56,556 bases of DNA from Gammaproteobacteria bacterium. GTDB lineage: Bacteria > Pseudomonadota > Gammaproteobacteria > Steroidobacterales > GCA-2729495. Positions 41,552-50,445 of the stretch are shown here, piece after piece (position 1 is the stretch's first letter; the number at the start of each line of letters is the position of its first letter). The DNA is taken from the NCBI GenBank assembly GCA_020851975.1, contig JADZBS010000112.1, positions 1-56,556 on the forward strand, read 5' to 3'. A program made the position numbers and the translations under genes. A model generated the notes under the pieces. The model was not told where the DNA came from, did not search any database, and saw only the letters and a program-made list of their open reading frames with translations.

Positions 41552-43114
41552 TTGACTGCGTCGTACGACGAGAGGCTCGCCACCCTGGCCGCCGCGGCCG
41601 GCCCGGCACTGCTGCAGGGCGGGCTGCGCGGTGTCGAGAAGGAGTGCCTGCGCGTCACGCCGGAGGGGTTCATCGCCGCCACGGATCACCCGCAGGCGCT
41701 CGGTTCGGCGCTCACCAACCGCCACATCACCACCGATTATTCCGAGGCGCTCCTCGAATTCATCACGCCGCCCACGCACGCCACGGCCGACACGCTGCAG
41801 TTCCTGAGCGACATCCACCAGTTCGCCTACGGGGCCATCGGTGACGAACTGCTGTGGGGGCTGTCGATGCCCTGCCGGCTGCGGGGCGAGCAGGACATCC
41901 CGATCGCCCGCTACGGCAGCTCGAACGTGGGCACGATGAAGACCGTCTACCGGCGCGGACTCGGCCATCGCTACGGGCGCTACATGCAGGCCATCGCCGG
42001 GGTGCACTTCAATTTCTCGTTGCCCGACGCCTTCTGGCCCGTCTACGCCGGGATCGCACGCATCCCGGGCAGCATCGCCGACGTGAAGTCCACGGCCTAC
42101 CTCGGGCTGGTCCGCAACGTGCGCCGTCTCGACTGGCTGCTGTTCTACCTCTTCGGGGCATCGCCGGCGGTCTGCAAGTGCTTCCTGCCTGGCGGCGCCG
42201 CCGGGCTGGAGGAACTCGACCCGGGCAGCTACTTCGCGCCCTGGGCGACGTCGCTGCGCATGAGCGACATCGGCTACAAGAACGCGAGCCAGGCGGGCCT
42301 GTGGGTCTCGGCCAACAGCCTGGAGGAGTACATCGCCGATCTCACGCGCGCCATCCGCACGCCTCACCCGCCGTACGGGCAGATCGGCGTGCGCGTGGAT
42401 GGCGTCTGGCGCCAGCTCAACACCAATCTGCTGCAGATCTCGAACGAGTACTACAGCACCGTGCGTCCGAAGCGCTCCGCGCTGAGCGGCGAACGGCCGA
42501 CGGCGGCACTGCGCCGGGGCGGCGTGGAGTACATCGAGCTGCGCGCGCTCGACCTCGACCCGTACGCGCCGGTCGGCGTCAACGAGGCGGAGCTGCGCTT
42601 CGCCGAGGTGTTCCTGGTCCACTGCCTGCTCGCCGACAGTCCGCCGATCAGCGATGAGGAGCGCCGGGACATCGATTTCAATCATGCCGCCGTGGCGCGC
42701 CGCGGCCGGGAACCGGGTCTGGTCCTGCAGCGCTGGTCGCGCCACACGGCCATGCGGGACTGGGCCCGCGAGGTGCTCGATCGCATGCAGGGTGTGGCCG
42801 AGCTCCTCGACGCCGGCACGGGCGATGCCTGCCAGCGTGCCTGTCGGGAGGCCGCCCTGCGCCTGGAGGATCCCGGGCGAACGCCATCCGCCCGTCTGCT
42901 GCAGGACCTGCGTGACGGGGGCCGGACACTCGGCGAGTTCGGACTCGAACTCTCCCGTCGCCACCGCGACCACTTCCTCGCGCTGTCTCCGGAAGCCAAT
43001 CGCCACTTCGGCCTGCTCGAGACCGAGGCGCTCGCGTCCCTGGACCGCCAGTGCTGGATCGAGGAGCACGACACACTCGATTTCGAAGAGTACCTCGCCG
43101 CCTACTACGCCTGA
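41552..43114 (+). CDS. gshA: glutamate-cysteine ligase
   Basis: 520 residues, the gammaproteobacterial GshA size. GGLRGVEKECLRVTPEGFIA near the N-terminus, TDYSEALLEFITPP, GSSNVGTMKTVYRRGLGHRY and MQAIAGVHFNFSLPD are characteristic. It joins glutamate and cysteine, the first and limiting step of glutathione synthesis. The TTG start at 41552 is chosen because no ATG precedes the conserved region and GGGAG lies 9 nt upstream. gshB is not in the window. Confidence 0.94.
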   Translation: MTASYDERLATLAAAAGPALLQGGLRGVEKECLRVTPEGFIAATDHPQALGSALTNRHITTDYSEALLEFITPPTHATADTLQFLSDIHQFAYGAIGDELLWGLSMPCRLRGEQDIPIARYGSSNVGTMKTVYRRGLGHRYGRYMQAIAGVHFNFSLPDAFWPVYAGIARIPGSIADVKSTAYLGLVRNVRRLDWLLFYLFGASPAVCKCFLPGGAAGLEELDPGSYFAPWATSLRMSDIGYKNASQAGLWVSANSLEEYIADLTRAIRTPHPPYGQIGVRVDGVWRQLNTNLLQISNEYYSTVRPKRSALSGERPTAALRRGGVEYIELRALDLDPYAPVGVNEAELRFAEVFLVHCLLADSPPISDEERRDIDFNHAAVARRGREPGLVLQRWSRHTAMRDWAREVLDRMQGVAELLDAGTGDACQRACREAALRLEDPGRTPSARLLQDLRDGGRTLGEFGLELSRRHRDHFLALSPEANRHFGLLETEALASLDRQCWIEEHDTLDFEEYLAAYYA

Positions 43115-43205
43115 GCGGCCGTCACCACGGAGCGTTCGGTTGTGCCGTACCAGCCCGCCCGTTTACCATCGGCTGGCCCGTCACGGGCATCCGGAAGCAG
43201 GACTC

Positions 43206-43883
43206 TTGGCGCGACTCTTCTACGGTTCGGTGCTCGGCGGCGTGCTGCTCAGCGTGCTGGTGGCGGGCGTGTTTCCGTTGCCACATTCGCAGCGCTATCG
43301 CTCCACCATCGAGGTGGTCCCCGACGGTGGCCGCGAGGAAACCTTCGTCATCGAGTGGCCGGCAGACCGCATCCAGCCCTTGCGTGACGGCGGAGCGGGC
43401 AGCGTGCATCCGGCCGGCCTCGTTGCCGTGGTCGACGGACCGGCCGGTGTCGTTGCCGCCGCCGAGGTGTTCCGCCTGCGTGACGTTGCCGGCAACGTGG
43501 TGGGCCTCGCCAGTCGCACGGCCACGCCGGCGGATCCCGGCGACCGCGGTCGCGGCACACGCTCGGAGTGGATGCTGCTTCTGCCGAGTCGTGGCGCGCT
43601 GTTCCTGTCGCAGATCGATGCGCTCGACACCCTGCCGCGTGCCGTCACCGGCCCCATGCCCGTGCCGGTCGTCGATACACCGGGATTCTGGGCGGGCGGC
43701 GAGCGCCGGCGCATCACGACCGGGCCGGCCGATGGGGGCGCAGGCCGTGTCGGCGGCGGCACTGCGGAGTTTGCCGGTCTGCAGGGCAGCTACGACGAGA
43801 CCTGGGAACGGCGCGAGTCGGCGGCAGGCGGCGTGAACCACGGCCGCATCGTGCTGCGCACGCGGGTGCTGGCCGGCCCATGA
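43206..43883 (+). CDS. membrane-anchored protein of unknown function (first of a coupled pair)
   Basis: 225 residues from a likely TTG at 43206 (no ATG fits). The N-terminal helix FYGSVLGGVLLSVLVAGVFP anchors a mainly beta periplasmic domain: RYRSTIEVVPDGGREETFVI, AAEVFRLRDVAGNVVGLASR, LLLPSRGALFLSQIDALD and a C-terminal FAGLQGSYDETWERRESAAG. The start codon is the weakest part of the call. The stop overlaps the next gene (ATGA), so the two are made together. I recognise no family. Confidence 0.6.
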   Translation: MARLFYGSVLGGVLLSVLVAGVFPLPHSQRYRSTIEVVPDGGREETFVIEWPADRIQPLRDGGAGSVHPAGLVAVVDGPAGVVAAAEVFRLRDVAGNVVGLASRTATPADPGDRGRGTRSEWMLLLPSRGALFLSQIDALDTLPRAVTGPMPVPVVDTPGFWAGGERRRITTGPADGGAGRVGGGTAEFAGLQGSYDETWERRESAAGGVNHGRIVLRTRVLAGP

Positions 43884-44533
43884 TGAAGGCGCTGGTGATC
43901 ATCGCAGGCCTGCTGATCGGCATCTTCGCCGGCGCCACCGTGCTGCTGTTCAATCCGATCACGTTCATGCAGGGAGCACCGGCCGGCCTGTCGGGCGCGA
44001 TCCGCAGCTTCGAGTGGCAGAGCGGCGCCGGCCATCAGGGCATGGTGCTGACCCCCGCCGGCCTGCTCGGTTTCGGCACTGACACATCCGGTGCGCCGTT
44101 CAGGGATCCTGGTATCCGTTACGCCCGTGCCGAGGTGGTGAGCCTCGACGACGAGGGCGAGGGGACGCCCGCCCTGGCGGTGCGGCTGTCGGCGCTGGCG
44201 CGCTCGAATTCGCTCCTGCAGGCCCGCCTCGGCATGGCCACGACATGGAACGTCGTCTGGCCAGGCCGCGGCAGCGTGCTGCTCGCCGGTTCGGAGACCC
44301 TCTGGACGCCGGTCCGCGACGGGTTGTGGTCGGCCTTGCGGGGTCGCGGCTTTCATCCCGGCCGTGCGCGCTATCCGCTGCCGCCGGTACCCGGCTTCGG
44401 CCCGAGCCTGCTGATCGCCGGCAGCGGCGAGTTTGCCGCCGCCAGCGGCAGCTTCCGCGAGGAATTCGCGCCGGTCGACGACGCGCCGGGCGACCTGGTC
44501 GGCCTGCGCCGCCTGCACCTCGCCATCGAGTGA
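43880..44533 (+). CDS. membrane-anchored protein of unknown function (second of the pair)
   Basis: 217 residues, starting ATG 43880 within the stop of the gene before. One N-terminal helix (LVIIAGLLIGIFAGATVLLF) is followed by a periplasmic domain with SFEWQSGAGHQGMVLTPAGL, DEGEGTPALAVRLSALARSN and ARLGMATTWNVVWPGRGSVL, and later SLLIAGSGEFAAASGSFREE. The build (single anchor, beta-rich domain of 190 residues) mirrors the preceding protein, so the pair may form a heteromeric periplasmic complex. It ends 9 bp before the convergent ferredoxin reductase gene. Function unknown. Confidence 0.7.
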   Translation: MMKALVIIAGLLIGIFAGATVLLFNPITFMQGAPAGLSGAIRSFEWQSGAGHQGMVLTPAGLLGFGTDTSGAPFRDPGIRYARAEVVSLDDEGEGTPALAVRLSALARSNSLLQARLGMATTWNVVWPGRGSVLLAGSETLWTPVRDGLWSALRGRGFHPGRARYPLPPVPGFGPSLLIAGSGEFAAASGSFREEFAPVDDAPGDLVGLRRLHLAIE

Positions 44534-44542
44534 GCGGGAGCC

Positions 44543-45772
44543 TCAGGCGCCGAGTGCGCCCTCGGCGATGTCCTTGAACGGAATGCCGGTATCGGCCACG
44601 GCCTGGTGGTCGAGGCGGGCACGCTGCGCGATCAGTTTCTTCGACAGCATGAACTCGCGCGGGCTGTTCACCGCGTGTACCGCGACCAGCCGTGCGCCCT
44701 CGAAGTAGAACGCCGCGAACGAGCGGCTGGCCGGCTCGCCGCGTACCACCAGGGTGGCGTGCGCGTCGGTGAGGCCCGTCATCTGCAGCTTCAGGTCGTA
44801 CTGGTCCGACCAGAACCAGGGGATCTGCGCATAGGCCTGCGGCCTGCCGAGGATCGACAGCGCCGCGGTCTTGCCCTGTTCCTGCGCGTTGTGCACGGAC
44901 TCCAGCCGCAGGCGGCGGCCGAGCAGGGCATTGGGGTGGCTGGTGCAGTCGCCGGCCGCATGGATGGCCGGGTCGCTGGTCCTGCAGAACTCGTCGACGA
45001 CGATGCCGTCATCGCAGGCCAGGCCGGCAGCCTCGGCCAGCTCCGTCGTCGGCAGGATGCCGACGCCGACCACGACCCGGTCGGCCGGCAGCGTTTCGCC
45101 CGTGGTACAGACCACCTCGACCTGGCCGCTGGCGCGACGGATTCCGGTGACGCCGGTCTGCAGGCGGAAGCCGACACCGGCTTCCTGGTGGGCATCGAGG
45201 TAGAAGCGCGAGAGCAGCGGTGCGACCGAGCGCGCCATCACCCGGTCGGCGATCTCCACCACGGTGACATGGAGACCGGCCTGCACGGCGACGGCGGCCA
45301 CCTCGAGCCCGACATAGCCGGCACCGACCACGACGAGGCGCTGCCCCGGGCGGAAGCCCGCCTGCAGTCCGCGCACGTCGTCGATGGTGCGCAGGTAATG
45401 CAGCTCGGGCAGATCGGCGCCGGGAATCGATAGGCGACGCACGTGGCTGCCGGTAGCGAGGATCAGTCGGTCGTAGGCGAGGTCGGCGCCATCGACGCGC
45501 ACCGTGCGCCGGCTGCGGTCGATGGCCTGCACACGGGTGCCGAGGCGCAGCCCGACCCGGTTGTCCGCGTAGAACTCCCGAGGGCGCAGGTACAGCCGCT
45601 CCAGTTCCATCTCGCCGGCGAGGAATTTCTTCGACAGCGGCGGGCGCTGGTACGGAAGGTACGGCTCCTCGCCGACCAGCAGGATGTCGCCGCCGAAGCC
45701 GCCGTGCCGGAGCGTGACGACGGCCTGGGCGGCGGCCTGGCCGGCGCCGGCGATGATGACTGTGTCGGGCAT
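44543..45772 (-). CDS. NAD(P)H-dependent ferredoxin/rubredoxin reductase
   Basis: 409 residues of the HcaD/BphA4/rubredoxin reductase group. FAD-binding TVIIAGAGQAAAQAVVTLR at the start, PYQRPPLSKKFL, the NAD(P)-binding VVVGAGYVGLEVAAVA and FAD-binding IHAAGDCTSHPN are plain, and the C-terminal reductase domain (WSDQYDLKLQMTGL) is present. It passes electrons to a ferredoxin serving an oxygenase or P450; the Rieske oxygenase at 500-1648 is a possible client, but that is speculation. The ATG at 45772 is chosen over upstream in-frame codons because it directly precedes the FAD motif. Confidence 0.92.
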   Translation of the reverse strand: MPDTVIIAGAGQAAAQAVVTLRHGGFGGDILLVGEEPYLPYQRPPLSKKFLAGEMELERLYLRPREFYADNRVGLRLGTRVQAIDRSRRTVRVDGADLAYDRLILATGSHVRRLSIPGADLPELHYLRTIDDVRGLQAGFRPGQRLVVVGAGYVGLEVAAVAVQAGLHVTVVEIADRVMARSVAPLLSRFYLDAHQEAGVGFRLQTGVTGIRRASGQVEVVCTTGETLPADRVVVGVGILPTTELAEAAGLACDDGIVVDEFCRTSDPAIHAAGDCTSHPNALLGRRLRLESVHNAQEQGKTAALSILGRPQAYAQIPWFWSDQYDLKLQMTGLTDAHATLVVRGEPASRSFAAFYFEGARLVAVHAVNSPREFMLSKKLIAQRARLDHQAVADTGIPFKDIAEGALGA

Positions 45773-45858
45773 GCGCGTCGTGGTTCGGGTCGTTGCGGGG
45801 CCGGTGACGGGGCGGGCGATTATACTCGCCGCCACCAGCGAGCCAGGAAACCAGGCCC

Positions 45859-46830
45859 ATGAAGGCGATCCAGATCAGCCGCTACGGCGGCCCCGAGGTG
45901 CTCGAGTACGTCGACCTGCCGCAGCCCGTGCCGGCGGCGGGCCAGGCGCGGGTGCGCCACGAGGCCATCGGCCTGAATTTCATCGACACCTACCAGCGTT
46001 CCGGCCTCTACCCGCTCACCCTGCCGACGGCGCTCGGCATGGAGGCCGCCGGCGTGGTGGAGGCTGTCGGCGAGGGCACGACCGGCGTGCGGCCCGGGGA
46101 CCGCGTCGCCTACTGCAGCCCGCCGCCGGGCGCCTACGCCGGGGCGCGCGTGATCGCCGCCGACCGGCTGATGAAACTCCCGGCGGGCGTGGATGCGCGC
46201 ACGGCGGCAGCCAGCATGCTCAAGGGGCTCACCGCCTGGTACCTCCTGCGGCGCAGTTACCCGGTGAAGCCCGGCGACACGGTGCTGTCCTACGCGGCGG
46301 CCGGCGGCGTGGGCCTGATCCTGTCACAGTGGGCCGCGAGCCTTGGCGTGCGGGTCATCGGCGTGGCGGGCACGCTCGCCAAGGCCGCACTCGCCCGCGA
46401 GCACGGCTGCACGGATGTGGTGGCGGCCGATGACCCGGAATTCGTCGCGCGCGTGCGCGAGCTGACCGGCGGGGCGGGGGTGGCGGCCGTGTACGACTCC
46501 GTCGGTCGCAGCACCTTCATGCAGTCGCTCGACTGCCTGCGCCGGCACGGCGTCATGGTGAGCTACGGCAACGCATCCGGTCCGGTCGAGCCGTTCAGCC
46601 CCATGGAACTCGCCCGGCGGGGCTCGCTCTACGTGACGCGCCCGTCGCTCTTCGATTTCATCGCCGCCCGCGCCGACCTCGAGGCCGGCGCGGGCGAGCT
46701 CTTCGACCTGATCGCCCGCGGCACGATCCGGATCCACGTCGGCCAGGAGTACGCGCTCGCCGACACGGCCCGTGCCCACGCCGATCTCGAAGCGCGCCGC
46801 ACCACGGGTTCGACGGTCCTCGTGCCCTGA
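45859..46830 (+). CDS. qor: NADPH:quinone oxidoreductase (zinc-free MDR)
   Basis: 323 residues. MKAIQISRYGGPEVLEYVDL at the start, EAIGLNFIDTYQRSGLYPLT (the quinone oxidoreductase signature region) and the nucleotide-binding YAAAGGVGLILSQWAASLG fit QorA. No structural zinc cysteines are present. It reduces quinones with NADPH. TATACT at 45821-45826 may be its -10, with GGAAACCAGG before the ATG. It is divergent from the ferredoxin reductase. Confidence 0.92.
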   Translation: MKAIQISRYGGPEVLEYVDLPQPVPAAGQARVRHEAIGLNFIDTYQRSGLYPLTLPTALGMEAAGVVEAVGEGTTGVRPGDRVAYCSPPPGAYAGARVIAADRLMKLPAGVDARTAAASMLKGLTAWYLLRRSYPVKPGDTVLSYAAAGGVGLILSQWAASLGVRVIGVAGTLAKAALAREHGCTDVVAADDPEFVARVRELTGGAGVAAVYDSVGRSTFMQSLDCLRRHGVMVSYGNASGPVEPFSPMELARRGSLYVTRPSLFDFIAARADLEAGAGELFDLIARGTIRIHVGQEYALADTARAHADLEARRTTGSTVLVP

Positions 46831-46835
46831 CCGGT

Positions 46836-49193
46836 TCAGTCGATCGGCCAGAACACCTGCAGCAGCACCATCACCACCGCGAACACGATCAGCATCAGCG
46901 GCACGCCGAGGCGCACGTAATCGCCGAACCGGTAGCCGCCGGGGCCCATGACCATCAGGTTCGCCGGGTGGGCGATCGGCGTGGCGAAGGCGGAGGAAGC
47001 CGCCATGGCGATGGCCATGAGCGAGGTCTGCGGCGCGATGCCGAGTTCGCGCGAGGCGGTGATGCAGATCGGCGCCATCAGCACCACCAGCGCCGGGGTG
47101 GGAATCACCAGCGTGGCGAGCGCCGTGACGACATACAGGCCGGCGATGATCGCCCAGGGACCCAGGCCGCCGATCGCGGCGAGCATCTGCGTGGCGAGGT
47201 ACTGGGCGGTGCCCGTCTCCGCCATGGCGGTGCCGAGCGGCAGGGTGCCGGCGATGAGAAACACGGCGCGCCACTCGATGGCGCGATAGGCCTGTTCCAT
47301 CGTGAGGCAGCGGCCCAGCACCATGGCCGTGGCACCCAGTACGGCGGCCACGCCGATCGTGAGCCAGCCGAGCAGGACGCTGCCGACGATGCCCGCCATG
47401 ACGAGCGCGGCCAGCGGTGCCCGCGAGCTGTCGGTGACGGGCAGCATCACGGGGGTGAGCACCAGCAGGTCCGGGTCGTCGTTGAGAAGCGCCAGCTTCT
47501 GGCGTGGCCCGACCAGCAGGAGGGCGTCGCCGAACTGCAGCGCGAGCTTGTCGAGACCGGTACGCAGCGCCTTGCCGGAGCGCCACACGGCGACGAGTTC
47601 CAGCCCGTAGCGATCGCGGAAGTTCAGCTCGTTGACGGTCTTTCCGGCCAGTGGCGACTGCGGCGCGAGCGTGGCTTCCAGCGTGGCGAGCCGGTCGGAC
47701 TCGAAGATGTTGAGGTTCGGTGACACGTGGTCCTCGACCTGCAGTTCCTGCAGGCCGCGCATCACGTCGAGATCCTCGGGTCGGCCCTGGATCAGCAGCA
47801 GGTCGCCGCCGAGGATGATCTCCTCCGGTGGCGGCATGATGCGCAACCCGCCCTCGCGGAAGGTGGCGAGCAGGCGGAAGTCGAAGGCATCACCCAGGCG
47901 GCTGCGACCGAGCGTCTGGCCGCCGAGCACGGAATCTCGCGGCACGCGCACGACGAACAGCCGTTCCTGCATGCGGTACGTGTCGCGCAGCTCCTCCTCG
48001 GTGATCGTGCGGATCTCGCCGAACTCACCGGTCGTGGTCAGCGCTGCCAGCGCCTCCTCCTCGCCCTGCAGCAGCAGCCGGTCGCCGGCGCGCAGCGGCA
48101 CGTAGGCGAGGTTCACCCGGCGCACGAGGTCGCGACGGCGGATCGCGAGCACGTTGGCGTTGAACCGGCGGCGGAATTCGGCGTGATGCAGCAGATCCTT
48201 CGCGAGCGTGGAGGTTTCCGCGACGCTCGCCTCGACCAGCCTGATCCGCTCCGAGACGAGCGCCTGCAACACCGGGGCCTCGCGTTCGATGACCAGCTCG
48301 CTCCAGCGGCGCAGTTCCTCGAAGCGCTCCAGGCGCCCCTGGACCAGCAGCCGGTCCCCGCCCTGGATCACGGTGGTGCGTGACGGCAGGGCATCCACCT
48401 TGTTGCGCCGCTCGAGCGCGATGACGATCATGCCGGCCGCCGACACCAGCCGGCTGTCGGCGAGCGTGCGCCCCACCAGCACGGAGCCGTCCGGCACGCG
48501 CATCATGAAGTTGCGGTCCTGCAGGCCGTATTGCGTGCGCAGGTTGCGCTGGCTGCGCTGGTGTGCCTCGAGCCCCGGGTCCTTCTGCGGCAGCAGGCGG
48601 CGCCCGGCAAAGGCCATGAAGATCGTCCCGGCGGCGAGCGCACCGAGGCCGACCGGTGCGAAGTCGAACAGCGTGAAGGGCCGCTCGCCGGCGGCCGCGA
48701 GCGCACCACTGATCAGCAGGTTCGGTGGCGTGCCGATCAGCGTCGTCATGCCGCCGAGCAGGGCCGCGAACGCGAGCGGCATCAGCAGCCGGGATGCCGG
48801 GATCTCCGTGCGTCGGGCGATCTCCACCGCCACCGGGAGCATCAGCGCGGCGACGCCGACGGTCGGCATGAATGCCGATAGCGCACCGCCGGCGAGCATC
48901 ACGGTGGCGATCACGGGCCCTTCACGACGCCCGGCGAGCTGCAGGATGCGCCGGCTGACGATCTGGCCGCTGCCGCTGCGGGTCAGCCCCTCGCTCAGGA
49001 TGAACATGGCCCAGACCGTGATCACGGCCTCGTCGCTGAAGCCGGCGAGTGCCTGCGGCGGCGTGACCACGCCGGTGACGGCGAGCATGCACATCACCAG
49101 CAGGGCCACCAGGTCCATGCGCAGCAGTTCGGTGGCGAACATGATCACCGCGAAGGCGAGGATCAGCAGACAGAGCGCGATGTCCTGAGTCAC
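46836..49193 (-). CDS. SLC13/DASS-type transporter with four RCK_C domains
   Basis: 785 residues. Two halves of a sodium/anion symporter (TMs in 1-205 and 590-785), with the hairpin motif GMTTLIGTPPNLLISGAL in the first half and ATPIAHPANLMVMGPG in the second, enclose a cytoplasmic block of about 380 residues. That block contains four TrkA_C/RCK_C repeats ending GGDRLLVQG, AGDRLLLQG, GGDLLLIQG and FGDALLLVG. Relatives I know usually carry two. Substrates in the family are sulfate, citrate, dicarboxylates or other anions; none can be chosen here. It ends 5 bp after the convergent qor. Confidence 0.9.
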   Translation of the reverse strand: MTQDIALCLLILAFAVIMFATELLRMDLVALLVMCMLAVTGVVTPPQALAGFSDEAVITVWAMFILSEGLTRSGSGQIVSRRILQLAGRREGPVIATVMLAGGALSAFMPTVGVAALMLPVAVEIARRTEIPASRLLMPLAFAALLGGMTTLIGTPPNLLISGALAAAGERPFTLFDFAPVGLGALAAGTIFMAFAGRRLLPQKDPGLEAHQRSQRNLRTQYGLQDRNFMMRVPDGSVLVGRTLADSRLVSAAGMIVIALERRNKVDALPSRTTVIQGGDRLLVQGRLERFEELRRWSELVIEREAPVLQALVSERIRLVEASVAETSTLAKDLLHHAEFRRRFNANVLAIRRRDLVRRVNLAYVPLRAGDRLLLQGEEEALAALTTTGEFGEIRTITEEELRDTYRMQERLFVVRVPRDSVLGGQTLGRSRLGDAFDFRLLATFREGGLRIMPPPEEIILGGDLLLIQGRPEDLDVMRGLQELQVEDHVSPNLNIFESDRLATLEATLAPQSPLAGKTVNELNFRDRYGLELVAVWRSGKALRTGLDKLALQFGDALLLVGPRQKLALLNDDPDLLVLTPVMLPVTDSSRAPLAALVMAGIVGSVLLGWLTIGVAAVLGATAMVLGRCLTMEQAYRAIEWRAVFLIAGTLPLGTAMAETGTAQYLATQMLAAIGGLGPWAIIAGLYVVTALATLVIPTPALVVLMAPICITASRELGIAPQTSLMAIAMAASSAFATPIAHPANLMVMGPGGYRFGDYVRLGVPLMLIVFAVVMVLLQVFWPID

Positions 49194-49320
49194 GGTGACC
49201 TGGATGGCGGCGGGAAGGAGCCCCGCACCGGCCGGCGCGTGACGGCGGCGCGGGGGAATGTCGCGAATCTACTGCGGAATCCTTCGTGCGGGAAGTCGTG
49301 TGCGACGGCATACTGGTGCG

Positions 49321-49716
49321 ATGACACTCCGGCCGTCGCCAGATCCCGATGACGACCCGCAGGCACGCTACCGGCGCATCTATGCGGTCGTCGCCGGCAT
49401 TCCGCGCGGCTGCGTGGCCACCTACGGACAGGTGGCTGCCGCTGCGGGCCTGCCGCGGCGGGCGCGGCTGGTGGGCCGCGCGCTCGCCGTCTGCCCGCAG
49501 GCCCTGCCCTGGCATCGCGTGGTGAACGCCGCCGGCTGTGTCTCGCTGCCGCCGGGATCGGCTGCGCATGCCGAGCAGCTGCGCCGGCTCGAGGCCGAGG
49601 GTGTCGAGGTCCATGACGGTCGCGTGGCGCTCGGCCGGCGGCGCTGGCAGGCGGCGACACTCGACGAAATGCTCTGGGGCCCGCCGGTGCGGGGCAGTCG
49701 CACGAGGCGGTCCTGA
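49321..49716 (+). CDS. alkyltransferase-like protein (ATL)
   Basis: 131 residues with the MGMT DNA-binding domain: IPRGCVATYGQVAAAAGLPR is the helix-turn-helix with its arginine finger region. The methyl-accepting PCHRV motif is replaced by PWHRVV, so it cannot repair O6-alkylguanine itself. ATLs bind such lesions and hand them to nucleotide excision repair. The C-terminus (LDEMLWGPPVRGSRTRRS) is basic. CATACT lies 6 nt before the ATG and no ribosome site is seen, so the mRNA may be leaderless. It is the first of a tight three-gene set. Confidence 0.88.
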   Translation: MTLRPSPDPDDDPQARYRRIYAVVAGIPRGCVATYGQVAAAAGLPRRARLVGRALAVCPQALPWHRVVNAAGCVSLPPGSAAHAEQLRRLEAEGVEVHDGRVALGRRRWQAATLDEMLWGPPVRGSRTRRS

Positions 49717-49717
49717 C

Positions 49718-50236
49718 ATGGTCGCCGCCGGTCATGTCTGCTTCGCGCACGGCAAGGAGAGCGGGCCGTGGGGCACGAAGATCCGGGCACTCGCCGAGGT
49801 GGCGCGTGCGCGCGGCTGGAGCGTGGAGTCGCTCGACTTCCAGGGCATGGAAGATCCGCATGAGCGCGTGGCGAAGCTGACCGGCCATTGCCGGGGGCTG
49901 GCCGGTCCGCCGGTGCTCGCCGGCAGCAGCATGGGCGGCTTCGTCGCGGCGGCAGTCGCCGCCGCGTTGCCGGTGCGCGCGCTCTTCCTGATGGCGCCGG
50001 CATTCTACGTACCGGGCTACGAGCAGTACGTGCCGCCGGCGCCCGCCTGTCCGGTGACGCTCGTCCACGGCTGGCGTGACGACGTCGTGCCGTGGGAGGG
50101 CAGCGTGCGTTACGCGGCCACCTGCCGGGCGCAGCTCACGCTGCTCGACGGTGACCACCGCCTGACCGCCAACCTGCCGGAGCTCTCGCGCCTGTTCGGA
50201 TGGTTTCTCGGCGATGTGGAGGAGGCTGCCCGATGA
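49718..50236 (+). CDS. small alpha/beta hydrolase
   Basis: 172 residues. FAHGKESGPWGTKIRALAEV at the start, the nucleophile elbow AGSSMGGFVAAA, Asp in GWRDDVVP and His in GDHRLTANLP form a full triad. The family is close to YqiA-like esterases. It starts one base after the ATL stop and its own stop overlaps the lipoprotein start (ATGA). The substrate is unknown. Confidence 0.85.
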   Translation: MVAAGHVCFAHGKESGPWGTKIRALAEVARARGWSVESLDFQGMEDPHERVAKLTGHCRGLAGPPVLAGSSMGGFVAAAVAAALPVRALFLMAPAFYVPGYEQYVPPAPACPVTLVHGWRDDVVPWEGSVRYAATCRAQLTLLDGDHRLTANLPELSRLFGWFLGDVEEAAR

Positions 50237-50445
50237 AAGCACGACACATTTCCGGGCTTCTGCTGGCCGGCATGCTGGCCGCCTGCGGCGGGCAGGAAGC
50301 GCCGCCGCCGGAGGAGGCGACCGGCGACCGCGTCCTGCTCGAGTCGGCGCGTGCACCGCTGGAACGCGCACACGCGGTCGAGGACATCGCCGCCGGACGG
50401 CGCGAGGAACTCGATGCGGCCGTCGAGGCCGCGGGCGATCAGTAG
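50233..50445 (+). CDS. small lipoprotein, unknown function
   Basis: 70 residues. The signal MKARHISGLLLAGMLAACGG has a lipobox (MLAAC) with Cys18. The rest is acidic and helical (LESARAPLERAHAVEDIAAG and onward). The start overlaps the hydrolase stop by 4 nt. Its end overlaps the glk end on the other strand by 7 bp. No family recognised. Confidence 0.75.
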   Translation: MKARHISGLLLAGMLAACGGQEAPPPEEATGDRVLLESARAPLERAHAVEDIAAGRREELDAAVEAAGDQ

